Source of the DNA: Saccharicrinis sp.
GTDB lineage: Bacteria; Bacteroidota; Bacteroidia; Bacteroidales; Marinilabiliaceae
NCBI GenBank assembly: GCA_024635555.1
Contig: JAGXIO010000010.1
Location: 1 to 35,959, forward strand
Reading direction: 5' to 3'
Length of the DNA: 35,959 nt
A program made the position numbers and the translations under genes. The notes under the pieces were generated by a model. That model saw only the letters and a list, made by a program, of their open reading frames with translations. It was not told the DNA's origin and did no database searches. Numbering within the stretch: the stretch's first letter is position 1; each line of letters opens with the position of its first letter. Below, one piece after another: positions 8,380 to 19,026 of this stretch.

Positions 8380-8517
8380 TTATGCGATTAACTTTTCGAC
8401 AATTATTCCTACTAAGAATCCAATAGTTGCTTCTAGAAAGGTGAGGTAGTTTTTTCTCAACTTACTTTCGGGTATGATATCCTGTATCAATAGATATTTA
8501 TCGCAGCCAATCTTCAT
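8380..8517 (-). CDS. Possible 45-residue membrane peptide
   Basis: In the 358-bp gap between ytxH-2 and the DUF5686 gene a minus-strand frame from ATG (8515-8517) to TAA (8380-8382) encodes 45 residues: a charged N-terminal half (KIGCDKYLLIQ, then PESKLRKN) and a C-terminal hydrophobic segment (FLEATIGFLVGIIVEKLIA). The frame stays open about 34 codons upstream without a usual start, so it could also be the tail of a decayed gene. No family is recognised and no Shine-Dalgarno sequence is visible. Low confidence. Confidence 0.25.
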   Translation of the reverse strand: MKIGCDKYLLIQDIIPESKLRKNYLTFLEATIGFLVGIIVEKLIA

Positions 8518-8675
8518 TCCAATTTTTTGGGTTGTTGATAATATATTTTTACGATCGAACCGTAATCCGATAAAATCATTATTCCATTTTCGATTTTCCC
8601 CAAATTACATGTTCTATTCTGTGTAATAACGGTAATGAAATATTTACCGTCTCAGGCATAATCCCATCAGCTTTT

Positions 8676-11372
8676 TTAGGGTAAGTTAATGCTCACTCTA
8701 ACTCCCCAACGGTGAAATTCGAAATCGTGAAAGCCCGCAAAAACGCCCACATTCGCCACTAAATAAATCTGGCTTATGCCATAGCCTATTTCGTTGTAGT
8801 TTTCATAGCTTGGTATGCTGAGGTGACCAAAATAGAGGTTTTCGTTCCACATTTTATCTTGCAAAAAAGGTATGTTTTTAATGAGCAGATAGGGCATGGA
8901 GTAACTTAGGTGAGCTTCCATAAACCATTGGTTGGAGCTGTAACGATAATCGTGCAGCAGATTAAAACTATTGTTCCAGTCTTTAAACGATATGGGCACT
9001 TCGGCGGTGTTAAAATGGGTGAACTGCGAAAAGTGCATGGCTGTATTGTTAAAGTAATAACCACCTCTGGCATTGTAATTTATATTGTACATTAGATTCC
9101 AATCCACATTCTGCTTAATGCCAATTTCTGCCATATGATAGCGCGATTGAGTGTTAAAAGCAGCGTTGGTGGCTCCTTTGTATATGAGCGAGAAGGTAGG
9201 GTAATTTGAACTTACCATCCGTTTATAATCTCCTTCTATCCGATAAAAATATCTGGGTGTGTACACCAATTTTGATTCTACTTCAAATGCACTTCGGCTT
9301 TGGAAATGATTATCCCAGTTTCGCTTGTATACCTCATTGTTTGGGCTGTAGTTTTTTTTCGGATATCCAAAGGAATAATTGGTGCTATTTTTTAGTTGGC
9401 TCATATCGCGGTACTTTACGCCCACTTCAAGTCGTAAGCCGTTCGCTAAATCTCTGGCTCCGCCCAGCCATAGGTAATTGTTGCGGTATAGCTTCATGTA
9501 ATTATCCTTTAGCAACAATGATGAAGCCATGTTTACAAAAGGTGAAATACCCGTTTCGTTATTAAAATCGGTACTCCACTGTCCTGCCTCCACAAAAAAG
9601 AGGGTGCGTTTTATGTGTTCGGTATCTATTTTAAACTTTGTTGACCACATCAAATCCTGACGTCCGAAGGCATATTTGAGCTGAGGATATAGGTCGAGCT
9701 TCATTCCATTTTTCAAAAAGTATTTCACATAAACTTTCTGGCTAAAGTTAAGTGCATCCACGGAGTTAAAACTTAAAGAGTTGGGATAGATTAAACCATA
9801 ATATTTTAAACTAAAGCTTTCATCTTTGTTATAAATTCTTGTGCCAGCAATCGCTTTACCTATAGCCTTTAAAAAATTTGGCGTATTTTTTTTGTACGCT
9901 ATGCTGTCCTCGCTAAGTCCTGCCATGGCCAAGGTAAGGGAATCGCGTATGCCAAAGCTTTGTATTTCTTTTTTGCTAAGTGGTATGGGCCGGTATTTAT
10001 TCCAGTCGATGGAGTCGGGGCTTATGGTGTCGCGTACAACTTGAAACAGACTATCGCGCGATTTTAGCCTTAATCCCGATTCCGTTAGCTCGCGGTTTTG
10101 GTTTTCTTTTTCCATCAATCGCGATAGCCTCATCATTTCGCGGTTGCTCATATCGTCTTTTTCGAGCATCGACTTAATTTTTTCCTGTGTAGCGCTTAGG
10201 GGACGAGCGTTCTCCATTTCTTCGGCAATTTTTTTATCGGACGCTGCCCTGGCATACGATTCTTTTAGGGTAGTTGGAACGGGCAGGCCATAATCCAGCT
10301 CCACTTCATTGTATTTTACCGAACCACCATAATTACCACTTACCTTAAAACCCAATTTATTAACGGATACATTAAACTGGTAGCTCACGGGTAACCATAC
10401 TTTCTCTTTCACCTGTTCTTGCACTTGCTTGATGTGTACTTTGCCCAAAAATTGCTCATTGACCAAGTCAACAGAATGGATGTTCCAGAGGTTATCAACG
10501 ATGTAGATGTATCCTTCGAATAGTTTTTGGTTTTTTCGTTTGGGAGTTACTTTTATCTTGTTCACAAAATATTCGCCTTGCTCAAAAAAACCTTCGTAGC
10601 GGAAATCATAAAACGAGAATGCTTTGCGCGAAACCGGCGAAATGGCCAGCTCGCTTTCGGAATCGTAAAAGCTGTAATTTAAAAAACTCAGCACTTCGTC
10701 TTCGCCGTTATTGGGTATGGTGGAACGCTTTGATATTTGCTTGTGCACAAACTGGTTGGGTGAGTTAAAGGTGAGCTCGTTGAGGGATTCCGCCACATAG
10801 GTTTTTCCTTCTTCAATACCTTCATCTTTTAACTGACGACGGAATAGGGCAGGCACTTTATTCATGTCGAAGCCTCCCTTTAAATATACCGTAGCGCTGT
10901 AGTGTTTTACCTGTCGAAGAAAGTAAGGGGCTAAACTTATCGTTTTGCGCATGATGCCGTATGCCGGATCTTCGTTGCCTGAAAAAACCCTGACCTCCTT
11001 TATTTGGTAATCTTGAATATGTAACACGATGTCTTTTTGTATATCTCCTCCCTGCATGTTTACTTCTAGCTCAACCTTAGCATATCCCAGTGCTTGAATG
11101 GAGAGGTGTGAAATGCCCGCGGGTAACTCTACCTTATATTCTCCTTCAACGTTGGAGGTGGTTCCTGTGGTCAGTTCTTTGATGTAGATGGAGGCAAAGG
11201 GAATAGTTTCGCCATCGGAGGAGCTGATAACACCTGATATAACTTGCGAAAAAGAAACCACACCTGCCATGTTAATCAAAAGTAAGGTTAACAGTGTTTT
11301 GAGTGCGTAAGGTGCTGGTTTTATTTGTAATATGCTCTTGATTAAATTTCGCGGGAAGTATGCTGTTAACAT
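8676..11372 (-). CDS. DUF5686 protein with carboxypeptidase-like regulatory domain
   Basis: An 898-residue outer-membrane protein. A basic N-terminus and hydrophobic stretch (about 24-42, ending FSQ) act as signal peptide. Residues ~44-125 form a carboxypeptidase regulatory-like (CarboxypepD_reg) beta-sandwich (VISGVISSSDGETIPFASIY, then GTTSNVEGEYKVELPAG). From ~130 on the sequence matches the pattern of DUF5686: DPAYGIMRKTI, then many aromatic amphipathic strands ending in HRWGVRVSINLP, as in a beta-barrel with a C-terminal aromatic strand. The family's function is not established; its architecture recalls TonB-dependent receptors without the plug. It is downstream of sprA in the same direction, 206 bp away, beyond a GC-rich palindrome that probably ends the sprA transcript. 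Confidence 0.88.
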   Translation of the reverse strand: MLTAYFPRNLIKSILQIKPAPYALKTLLTLLLINMAGVVSFSQVISGVISSSDGETIPFASIYIKELTTGTTSNVEGEYKVELPAGISHLSIQALGYAKVELEVNMQGGDIQKDIVLHIQDYQIKEVRVFSGNEDPAYGIMRKTISLAPYFLRQVKHYSATVYLKGGFDMNKVPALFRRQLKDEGIEEGKTYVAESLNELTFNSPNQFVHKQISKRSTIPNNGEDEVLSFLNYSFYDSESELAISPVSRKAFSFYDFRYEGFFEQGEYFVNKIKVTPKRKNQKLFEGYIYIVDNLWNIHSVDLVNEQFLGKVHIKQVQEQVKEKVWLPVSYQFNVSVNKLGFKVSGNYGGSVKYNEVELDYGLPVPTTLKESYARAASDKKIAEEMENARPLSATQEKIKSMLEKDDMSNREMMRLSRLMEKENQNRELTESGLRLKSRDSLFQVVRDTISPDSIDWNKYRPIPLSKKEIQSFGIRDSLTLAMAGLSEDSIAYKKNTPNFLKAIGKAIAGTRIYNKDESFSLKYYGLIYPNSLSFNSVDALNFSQKVYVKYFLKNGMKLDLYPQLKYAFGRQDLMWSTKFKIDTEHIKRTLFFVEAGQWSTDFNNETGISPFVNMASSLLLKDNYMKLYRNNYLWLGGARDLANGLRLEVGVKYRDMSQLKNSTNYSFGYPKKNYSPNNEVYKRNWDNHFQSRSAFEVESKLVYTPRYFYRIEGDYKRMVSSNYPTFSLIYKGATNAAFNTQSRYHMAEIGIKQNVDWNLMYNINYNARGGYYFNNTAMHFSQFTHFNTAEVPISFKDWNNSFNLLHDYRYSSNQWFMEAHLSYSMPYLLIKNIPFLQDKMWNENLYFGHLSIPSYENYNEIGYGISQIYLVANVGVFAGFHDFEFHRWGVRVSINLP

Positions 11373-11490
11373 TTGGTTTGTTTTAGTTGTGTTTCGGCGG
11401 TAATATATTTGCTAAAATTAGCAATAGTATTTAACACAACAAACATAATGGAGGTAGGTTGTAGCCGAAGGGAATTATTTGTCAGGCTTG

Positions 11491-11574
11491 AACTCCGGGG
11501 GCGACTTGTAATTCTGGAGCAGTTTCTACTCCGGGTGCGACTTGGAGTCGCGCTCGGAGTTCGCGCCCGGAGTT
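11491..11574. repeat. GC-rich composite palindrome (ACTCCGGG family), copy 1
   Basis: An outer pair AACTCCGGGGGCGA (11491-11504) / TCGCGCCCGGAGTT (11561-11574) matches at 13 of 14 positions. Inside it, ACTCCG...GCGACT (from 11528) pairs with AGTCGC...CGGAGT (to 11560). The same ACTCCGGGTGCGACT core recurs at 31459-31493. It begins 5 bp past the sprA stop codon, so it may end the transcript. Confidence 0.8.
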
Positions 11575-11578
11575 TAGC

Positions 11579-14500
11579 TTATTGCGTCAATGAAAAGCGG
11601 AAGCTTACCCCAAAATTACTGTTGGAAGTAGGGTAGGAGCTCGAAATGTAGGGAGATGTAACCGCACGGTCGTAGAAAACTTGCATGTTAAACCTGTCGC
11701 TCAGTACATAATCGGCAGTTATTTTTAGGGTGTTTATTTTACGTCCCGATGTGAGTTGGTTCACGCCGTCTTCAATTCTTCTAAAAATAGCAATGTTGTC
11801 TTTCATTGAGAAATCAACTCTCAGGTTCAGGTCGCTCGACATTTTTTTTGCACCGGCTTTACTTCCTAAAATCAAGTCCATCTTATCAAAACGATAGCCC
11901 AAACCAATGGTTAGGTCGTTGTTGTAGTTCTCAATAATTTGGTTGTTGCTTAAACTTAGGTTAATGGTGCGCGTTTTTTTACTTTCTATTTTGGTGGTGA
12001 TGTTGTTTTTCCAGGTGATGTTAAAACCGATGAGTGGCATAAACATCTCGTTTAACGATACCGAGTTTACCTGATACTGCGACATGAAGTTGTCTTGCAG
12101 ATCCCTGATCCAACTTATGCCGTCGCTGCCATCCATATAACTCGAATTGGTAATAAATGAGCCCACATTATATGTGGAGCGATATCCGTGTGTTATTTCG
12201 AAGGTTTTAATGAGTTTTTTAACTGGCTTAATCTTGGTTAACCCGTTGTAAGTGACCCTCCAGTTGGGATGCATCTTTAGGATGCTGGGAAATAGATCGG
12301 TAAATATATTGTTGACGTCTTTGCCACTGTAAGCCGCTAAAAAGGCAGGTATCAGCACCTCTTGCGAGTTAAGACCGTAGCCGTTTTGTCCGAACTTATC
12401 CTTTTTTGGAGATGGATCGTATGGTGCTCCATCTTCAAGATCCTGAAGTCCGGTGCGTTCCTGGGCCAATTTGGCGGCCATCATTTGGCGGTTCTCTAAA
12501 AATTGGTTGTATGTTTTCGATTCGTAAATACCCGTTTTACTTACTTTTTCAAAGGCCGTGTTAATGAGGTTGAAGGTCATGGTAAAATTACCGTTTTCGC
12601 GGGTGTTGTACGACTGAAAACTACTGCCCTCCTTAAAGTAATACTCGTTCATGTTATTGGAGTACCTTCTGTTTGCCGTTAAGTCTATCCTTAAACCATC
12701 GATGGGCTCAATAGTTGCTTTTAAAGTAAAATCCTCCTGGTGGGTCATCACATAGGCTTGATTGATGGTGTCCACTGTAACCCAGCCTCTTTCTGCGGCT
12801 GTACGGGCAAAGTCGCGATCCTGCCATCCGGCAATAAAACCATAGCCCGGTGCATCAAAGCCATTATAGGTTGTTGATCCCATAAACTTGGTATCTGGCA
12901 AATAACCTGGTAATATGGTACCATTGGTTTCGGTGTAGTTTATGCTTATGCTTTTAACCCCGGTAATGGCCATGGCTGTATAATCGACAATAGTTCCCAG
13001 GATGGTTGATTTATCTTCGCGGGTTCCTGTTACCATAGCCCTGGCATTTTCGTAGTCCACCTCGGGTATAAATTCTATTTTGTTTTGGTCAATGGTTACC
13101 GATTCGCCACGTGCCGTGCGCCCGTTTGAGTCGAACATACGCACTTTGGCATCATCGCTGCGTAATTTATGGTTTATAATGTAGGATTGTCCTTTTTTAA
13201 GGTTGATACCCTCTTGGTTAAACCTAACTGTTTGTTTGTTGCTTGCATTCTGGTTTCGATCCGAACCACTGTATTTGCGATCAAGACCCTTGAGGTAGGC
13301 TGAACGATTGTATAGTGTTTTTAGATTGAGCTGTAAGGCCCCTTGAATATTATTTGAGTTGCTGATGGTGTTACCCCACTCAATGGCATTGTTAGTGGAT
13401 TGGGGTGCTGTTTGCCATCGGTACATTCCGCTGTAACGTATCGTTGTGTTAGTCCAATCCAGGTAAGGTATTTTGTCGATGGGTAGCTTATAGCTCAAGT
13501 TAAAATTGTGCTGGTAATTTGTCACCCTGCCACCGTTCATGATGTTCGACGTTACAGAATCTTTCCAGATTTCATAATCATCCTTAAGATCCTTATCTAC
13601 CACCAACACGCTTAATGGCTCATCAATACGGGCATTGGTTGTCGACTTAAAGTCAAACTGCAAATTTTTGGTTAGGTTATACCTCAAATCGAAATACCGG
13701 TTCCAGTTAAAATCCTTTCGTACCGTAATTGGAATTCTAAAATTTGGGTTGTTCACATTACGAAGCTGCTCCTGGGTATATTGCCTTAACATTTCGTTAC
13801 GATACGATAATTGCGTGGGCATTAAATAAAAGTTAAAGTCTTTTATCATTTTAAAAGCTTCGCTTTTTAGCGCCTCACTCTTTGCAAAAGGTTCGTATGC
13901 TTTTGGTCTGTTGTTAAAGCTATAGGCCAATACCCCACGGTAATCTTTTGCTAACCTCTCCTCTGTTTTTACGTTGTGTGCCGTGGTAATATTGTACGAG
14001 TAGGTGGCCGACAGGTTAGATACATCATAAATTTTCGATTCGCTGCCTTTGGGCCTTAAGCGTACATTGGTAAAGTTTACGCTCTTGCGTTTAACCACAT
14101 CTTGCGACATATTTTTAATGCTATCTCTTTGGGCATCGCTGCTGGCATTATCCAGAGCCACTTCTAAGGGTATATCTGGATCTAGTGGGTAATAATCAGG
14201 ACTGGCCACTTCTTTTGATAAACCGAAATAAAAAGGTATGGACATGCGCGATTTAGCTCCGGTAAATTTACCTAGTTCCAGGTTGGTGGCTATGTCGTAC
14301 TGAAAAAAGTCCTCCTGGCTGCGCTCCATCACATTTTTTTCGATACTACCAAAGCCTACCGTATGCATGTTACCGGCTAGCGAAACATTACCCAGATCCG
14401 ATAGTTTTATGTTCATACGGGCATTGGCGGCCCATCCACCTTCTTCGTTAAAATCGGTAAGCCTAAGTTCATTAAACCAAGTTTCGAAGGACACTACGTC

Positions 14501-17500
14501 ATCGGCTACGCTGTGCACACCTATCATAATGGTGCGTATGTTGCTCAGGTTAGGGTTGCCCTTTATTTTTACATAGTTGCGGTTATTGTCAGGGTCTTTG
14601 ACTGGGTACACTTCATTTACTGAGGCTCTTGGGTCTTCATTACGTTTTAGTTTAATAGCCTGAAACGCGCTAAGGGCAAAGTCGAAACGGTTGTTCTCTG
14701 GCCATATATCGCTTGCAGAGATGGCACCGTGGGCAGTCATCTCCAAAGGTATTTCGTACTCGTAATAGTTATTTTTACTATCGGATCCCAGACGTATAAA
14801 GGCTCTTACGTTATTGTTACCTACGCTGCCTTCCACAAATTCTTCGGCGTGAACTTCCAATTTCAAACGTCCATATTGACGCATGTCCATATTCAGGGTT
14901 TTAAATATGGCGCGTCGGTCGTTTTCGGCCATATCGGTTAATTTTAGCGATATGGATTGTTCGTTTAGTTGGCGCAGTTGCGGGTTGGCAGGGTCTATAA
15001 TACGGTCGATACCGGGAGGTAAAACGTAGTTGATGGGCGATCTGTTGGCATTTTCTTCAATATTTACAGCTCCCGACTCAAACTTGGTTTTCTCAGCATC
15101 CGTCTCATTAACATCTGGTTCACCATCTTCCAGAAGGTCGAGGGTATATTTTCGCCATTCGCTACGTACCAAATCCAGGGTAGCAAAACGCAGGATGGTA
15201 GTGTCCTGAAAGTTATGGGCAAACATACGCATAAAACGGATAGAGCGTGTGTCCTGAATGTTACCTATCGTGTCAGTAGGATTGTTGATAGGAATCCGGA
15301 ACTGGTACCATTTTACACGTTCCGTTTTTTTATTCTTCAGCTCCACTTCGGCCTCTCTAACATCGGTAATGTAGTTTGTACCCACTTCCATAGTGTTTGG
15401 ATCGAGCCTTACTCTATACTGATAATAACTTTCGTTTTCGCTTAAGGTATTGTCGCGGTTAATATCCTCCATGTTAGGGGTTGATATGGAGGCTGTAGCA
15501 TAGGATTCCGGTGAATATTCCGACGAAACTGAGTTTCCTTCTGGCCCATTAAAATTCTTGTATCTATCCAGGATAGTCGCTTTGTTTTCGTCAAGCTTAC
15601 TGCCTCTAAAGTATTGGTAATTATCGGCTGCAGGGTCATTCATGATGACCTTATAGGCGGTATCCGATAGGGCTATGGTTTGGATGCCTTGTTTAAACTC
15701 TCCGTAAAAATCCCATTCTTGTTTACTATTTAAGCCGTCCAAACCCACATCTTGTCTTAAACGAGCTTCGGGGTCGTTGCTAAATGCGTTCACCAGACTT
15801 TGCTTGGTGGGCACGTAACCCCAGGCGGTTGAATCCACATCGAATGGTTCACCAGGTCCAGGCATACCCTGCTCAAAAAATTTGCGCGAATCGCTCAATA
15901 CATCTTCGGATACGTTACCCAGGTTAAAATATAAATCTCCCGCCTTTTCAGGATTTTGATTATATACAAAAGGATCCATCATCCAGAATTCGATAAATTC
16001 AATGTTGGCAGCTTCAAAATCGCTGGTTTCTACCCTACGCTGAATACCGCCCCAACGTGTTTCTGGCTTGGTAAGGTCACCGTTTTGTTCCAGGTCGGTA
16101 GTAAAGTTATAGGGGCCTCGTTCCTTGGGATAATAAGCAAAGTTTAAAACAGGTATGTTGGTAGGTGTTCCCGTAGCCACCTCCTGGTTGGGGAATATCT
16201 CCTTGACAAATATCTCTCGTGAAAAGTGGTTCGACAGTAAGTCTAAATCGTTGCGCACATGGCTGGGCGTAAATTGGTTATCGCGCGAAAATAAGGGGTC
16301 AATGATATACCATGCTGCTTTTGCCCGCTCGTATCCTGCGCTCAAATCATTAATTAGTTCGGCATTTGGAAATAAATTCGTTTGCCCTTGAGGTGTGCTG
16401 GCCAAGCTCCATGCTGTCCAGTTGCGCATGTCAATGGATATTTTAGTACCCTCAAAGTCATCAATATACGCTTCACCCTCATTTTTAATAACATCGGGAT
16501 GACCAGGTATCAGCTGCGCATACTCACCTTCGAATGAAACACTCGATGGCTCTTTTACTTGCAGCAGTGGTATTCCGTTTAACATGTTGGTAATCCATTG
16601 CGACTCGGTAAAATACGAAGTATTAAAACCGTATATGGTGTTGGCAATGGGTTCGTCGCCAATGCTAACTTTTTGAGTAAGAGGTCGTTCGCGCAGGTGC
16701 ATAATAGTACCTCCGAAGTTAAAATCCTTGTTAAACTGATAGTTCAAGTGCGTGCCCATCAGCGTTTTGGTTTGCAAATTGAACATGCTCTGGCTTTCCA
16801 AGGATACCTGAATAGGCGTTCCGCTGCCCAACAAACCTTGGTTGATAATTTTTACGGTACCAAAAGAGTAGTCCACCGTATAATCCACATTTTCAACCAG
16901 TTTAATTCCACCAGCGGTAACTATTACCGAGCCTTGTGGTACGTTTTGTGCGTTTAGCGATATCTCACTGCCGGTGCTCGATTTATACTGTCCTTTAAGT
17001 CTGAATTTATTTTTCTCAGCATTCTGAGTTGCCAGTGTTTGGGTTGAATCGTACAGCGCCTGATAACCATATTTTTTCCACCGATCATCGTCTACGTCTC
17101 CTCCAAATAATTTTAAAAGATGTGACCCGAAAGGTTCTAAAATTGGGAAGATAATCCTTCCGTTTTGTGGATAAATGGTTTGGTTTTCGATATAATCGAA
17201 AGTGCCGTCGGGGATAGGATCGTAGGCCTCGTTTAGCTTGTCTAAGTCCATCAGGCTCAGCAATAATTTACCTTTTAGGGTGCCATTATCGGGTAAATAG
17301 TTTATAAGAGCACCTGTTGAGTCATCCACATAAACCACATCAAAAACAAAATCTTCTCTATTTACCTGATAGGCACCAATGGCATAGATGTTTTTCATCA
17401 TCAAATCCCAGGTTTGCTTAACCGTTGGGGTAAGGTTGGTGCTTTTTATCATTTTTAAAAACAACGACTGGGTTGATTCTATTCCATCGCCTGCAAACTC

Positions 17501-18982
17501 ACCTACTTTGTAGGTTTGTCCGTTGAAATCGTACTCGTAGGCAACTGCAAGTACTTCATCCGCATTAAGCGACATATTTAAGGAGATAAAGCCCAGTCTG
17601 CTATTAAGGTCGTATTCGGAGGATGACAGGAGACGCGCGTTTTCAATTTTTTCGTAGTCTATACCGTTTATTAGTTGCGTACTATTAAAAACTTGCGTTA
17701 CCTTGTTAATGTCGCGTACAGAACTATAGGAGCTGTTGAGCTTTGAATATACCCCATTGGCATCATTCGCTGGGCGTGCATAGGGGCTTGCTCCCCATTC
17801 GTCAGGGTTGTGTAGGTTGGCGCCTGTTTCGCCCAAATCCATCAGTGCTAAAATATTACGGGCCTCCTCGTACTGACCTGCGCGGTTGGTTATCCAAACC
17901 TCAATACGGGTAACGCTAATCTTTGAGAGCATGGGATAGTTCGATTGTGCTTCGTTATACAAATCCCTAAAGTAATTGGAGAGGAAAAAGTGACGGTTTT
18001 TATCGTACTCATTAATGGGCAATTCAAACTCTTGTTGCTGAGCACCACCTTGTAGATCCATCACCGATGTTTCGCCTTTTTGCTGCGAAAAAACGGAGGT
18101 CACACTCAGCTTACCAAACTGCATTTCGGTTTTAACTCCAAAAAGGCTCTGGCTGCCTGTTATTAAGGTTCCTGGAAGAGGCAGGGAAACATTACCCGCC
18201 TCAATAGATTTTATGATATCGTCTTCCTTGCCTTCGTATTCGAGTTTCATTTCGTTCTCAAACTCAAAGGTGGCTTCGGTGTTGTAGTTTATGCCCAGTT
18301 TAAGTTTGTCGCCAATGTTACCCTGGATGTTCATCTGTATTTTCTCCTGAAAATCGAAAGTGGTAGTCTTCCTCAGGTTTTCCTGTAGAGTGGGGTTGTC
18401 TATTTTATTGCGCGAAACGCCTATTTTAAGTTCGGCTACACCCTGAGGTTTTATGTTTATCAGGTTGCTACCAAAAATATTATCTAATCCTCCTATGCCA
18501 AAGTTTACGTTGGGATTAAAAATATTGAATTTATCATTTTCATCTACCACTCTAGCTCTGGACTCCCAGTAGGATATCATCGACTTACGGGTCTGCTCAT
18601 CGTTGTACTCCGCCAAAGTCATGGTGTAAGGTAACTTGATGTTTAGGTTGCCAATTTTTCGGTATAGGTGAACTTTGCCGGTTTTGGGATCGTATTCGGA
18701 GGTGTATTCTAAATCTTTAGGCGCAGCCAGCTCCATGGGTTTTTGTTGCTCAGGATTCAGAAAGGGGTTGTTCGATTTTTTTTCGATTGGGCTAAACCTA
18801 TTGCCCTCCTGTAGCTTTGTAGTGTCGGGCTGCTGGCCAGTAGTTTGGCTGCCCGGGATGCTAAGATTATCGGCAACAAAATTATTGGCGCGAATCTCCA
18901 GAAAACCGAAGCCCGTAAATAAAGTGACTATTAATGCACTAATAAGAATATATGGAAAAACTTTATTCAAGTTTTTTTGCAT
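11579..18982 (-). CDS. sprA: Cell-surface protein SprA, T9SS outer-membrane translocon
   Basis: 2467 residues, the expected giant size. SprA (Sov) forms the very large single-chain beta-barrel through which T9SS cargo crosses the outer membrane, and is needed for gliding where present. The N-terminus is basic then hydrophobic (about 8-28), a signal sequence. Family features seen include the periplasmic-side start LPYTMTLAEYNDEQTRKSMI, the FNIFNPNVNFGIGGLDNIFG segment, repeated GNIGDKLKLGINYNTEATF-like strands, and hundreds of alternating aromatic strands to the final FGVSFRFSLTQ. The ATG at 18980-18982 is 44 bp after ruvA, and ruvA-sprA adjacency is conserved in Bacteroidota. The cargo gene at 1-1401 is a predicted client. 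No frameshift is apparent. Confidence 0.97.
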   Translation of the reverse strand: MQKNLNKVFPYILISALIVTLFTGFGFLEIRANNFVADNLSIPGSQTTGQQPDTTKLQEGNRFSPIEKKSNNPFLNPEQQKPMELAAPKDLEYTSEYDPKTGKVHLYRKIGNLNIKLPYTMTLAEYNDEQTRKSMISYWESRARVVDENDKFNIFNPNVNFGIGGLDNIFGSNLINIKPQGVAELKIGVSRNKIDNPTLQENLRKTTTFDFQEKIQMNIQGNIGDKLKLGINYNTEATFEFENEMKLEYEGKEDDIIKSIEAGNVSLPLPGTLITGSQSLFGVKTEMQFGKLSVTSVFSQQKGETSVMDLQGGAQQQEFELPINEYDKNRHFFLSNYFRDLYNEAQSNYPMLSKISVTRIEVWITNRAGQYEEARNILALMDLGETGANLHNPDEWGASPYARPANDANGVYSKLNSSYSSVRDINKVTQVFNSTQLINGIDYEKIENARLLSSSEYDLNSRLGFISLNMSLNADEVLAVAYEYDFNGQTYKVGEFAGDGIESTQSLFLKMIKSTNLTPTVKQTWDLMMKNIYAIGAYQVNREDFVFDVVYVDDSTGALINYLPDNGTLKGKLLLSLMDLDKLNEAYDPIPDGTFDYIENQTIYPQNGRIIFPILEPFGSHLLKLFGGDVDDDRWKKYGYQALYDSTQTLATQNAEKNKFRLKGQYKSSTGSEISLNAQNVPQGSVIVTAGGIKLVENVDYTVDYSFGTVKIINQGLLGSGTPIQVSLESQSMFNLQTKTLMGTHLNYQFNKDFNFGGTIMHLRERPLTQKVSIGDEPIANTIYGFNTSYFTESQWITNMLNGIPLLQVKEPSSVSFEGEYAQLIPGHPDVIKNEGEAYIDDFEGTKISIDMRNWTAWSLASTPQGQTNLFPNAELINDLSAGYERAKAAWYIIDPLFSRDNQFTPSHVRNDLDLLSNHFSREIFVKEIFPNQEVATGTPTNIPVLNFAYYPKERGPYNFTTDLEQNGDLTKPETRWGGIQRRVETSDFEAANIEFIEFWMMDPFVYNQNPEKAGDLYFNLGNVSEDVLSDSRKFFEQGMPGPGEPFDVDSTAWGYVPTKQSLVNAFSNDPEARLRQDVGLDGLNSKQEWDFYGEFKQGIQTIALSDTAYKVIMNDPAADNYQYFRGSKLDENKATILDRYKNFNGPEGNSVSSEYSPESYATASISTPNMEDINRDNTLSENESYYQYRVRLDPNTMEVGTNYITDVREAEVELKNKKTERVKWYQFRIPINNPTDTIGNIQDTRSIRFMRMFAHNFQDTTILRFATLDLVRSEWRKYTLDLLEDGEPDVNETDAEKTKFESGAVNIEENANRSPINYVLPPGIDRIIDPANPQLRQLNEQSISLKLTDMAENDRRAIFKTLNMDMRQYGRLKLEVHAEEFVEGSVGNNNVRAFIRLGSDSKNNYYEYEIPLEMTAHGAISASDIWPENNRFDFALSAFQAIKLKRNEDPRASVNEVYPVKDPDNNRNYVKIKGNPNLSNIRTIMIGVHSVADDVVSFETWFNELRLTDFNEEGGWAANARMNIKLSDLGNVSLAGNMHTVGFGSIEKNVMERSQEDFFQYDIATNLELGKFTGAKSRMSIPFYFGLSKEVASPDYYPLDPDIPLEVALDNASSDAQRDSIKNMSQDVVKRKSVNFTNVRLRPKGSESKIYDVSNLSATYSYNITTAHNVKTEERLAKDYRGVLAYSFNNRPKAYEPFAKSEALKSEAFKMIKDFNFYLMPTQLSYRNEMLRQYTQEQLRNVNNPNFRIPITVRKDFNWNRYFDLRYNLTKNLQFDFKSTTNARIDEPLSVLVVDKDLKDDYEIWKDSVTSNIMNGGRVTNYQHNFNLSYKLPIDKIPYLDWTNTTIRYSGMYRWQTAPQSTNNAIEWGNTISNSNNIQGALQLNLKTLYNRSAYLKGLDRKYSGSDRNQNASNKQTVRFNQEGINLKKGQSYIINHKLRSDDAKVRMFDSNGRTARGESVTIDQNKIEFIPEVDYENARAMVTGTREDKSTILGTIVDYTAMAITGVKSISINYTETNGTILPGYLPDTKFMGSTTYNGFDAPGYGFIAGWQDRDFARTAAERGWVTVDTINQAYVMTHQEDFTLKATIEPIDGLRIDLTANRRYSNNMNEYYFKEGSSFQSYNTRENGNFTMTFNLINTAFEKVSKTGIYESKTYNQFLENRQMMAAKLAQERTGLQDLEDGAPYDPSPKKDKFGQNGYGLNSQEVLIPAFLAAYSGKDVNNIFTDLFPSILKMHPNWRVTYNGLTKIKPVKKLIKTFEITHGYRSTYNVGSFITNSSYMDGSDGISWIRDLQDNFMSQYQVNSVSLNEMFMPLIGFNITWKNNITTKIESKKTRTINLSLSNNQIIENYNNDLTIGLGYRFDKMDLILGSKAGAKKMSSDLNLRVDFSMKDNIAIFRRIEDGVNQLTSGRKINTLKITADYVLSDRFNMQVFYDRAVTSPYISSSYPTSNSNFGVSFRFSLTQ

Positions 18983-19026
18983 TGTTATGGTTACTATTGA
19001 TTAATATAGATTTGCTAAGGCTTTAA

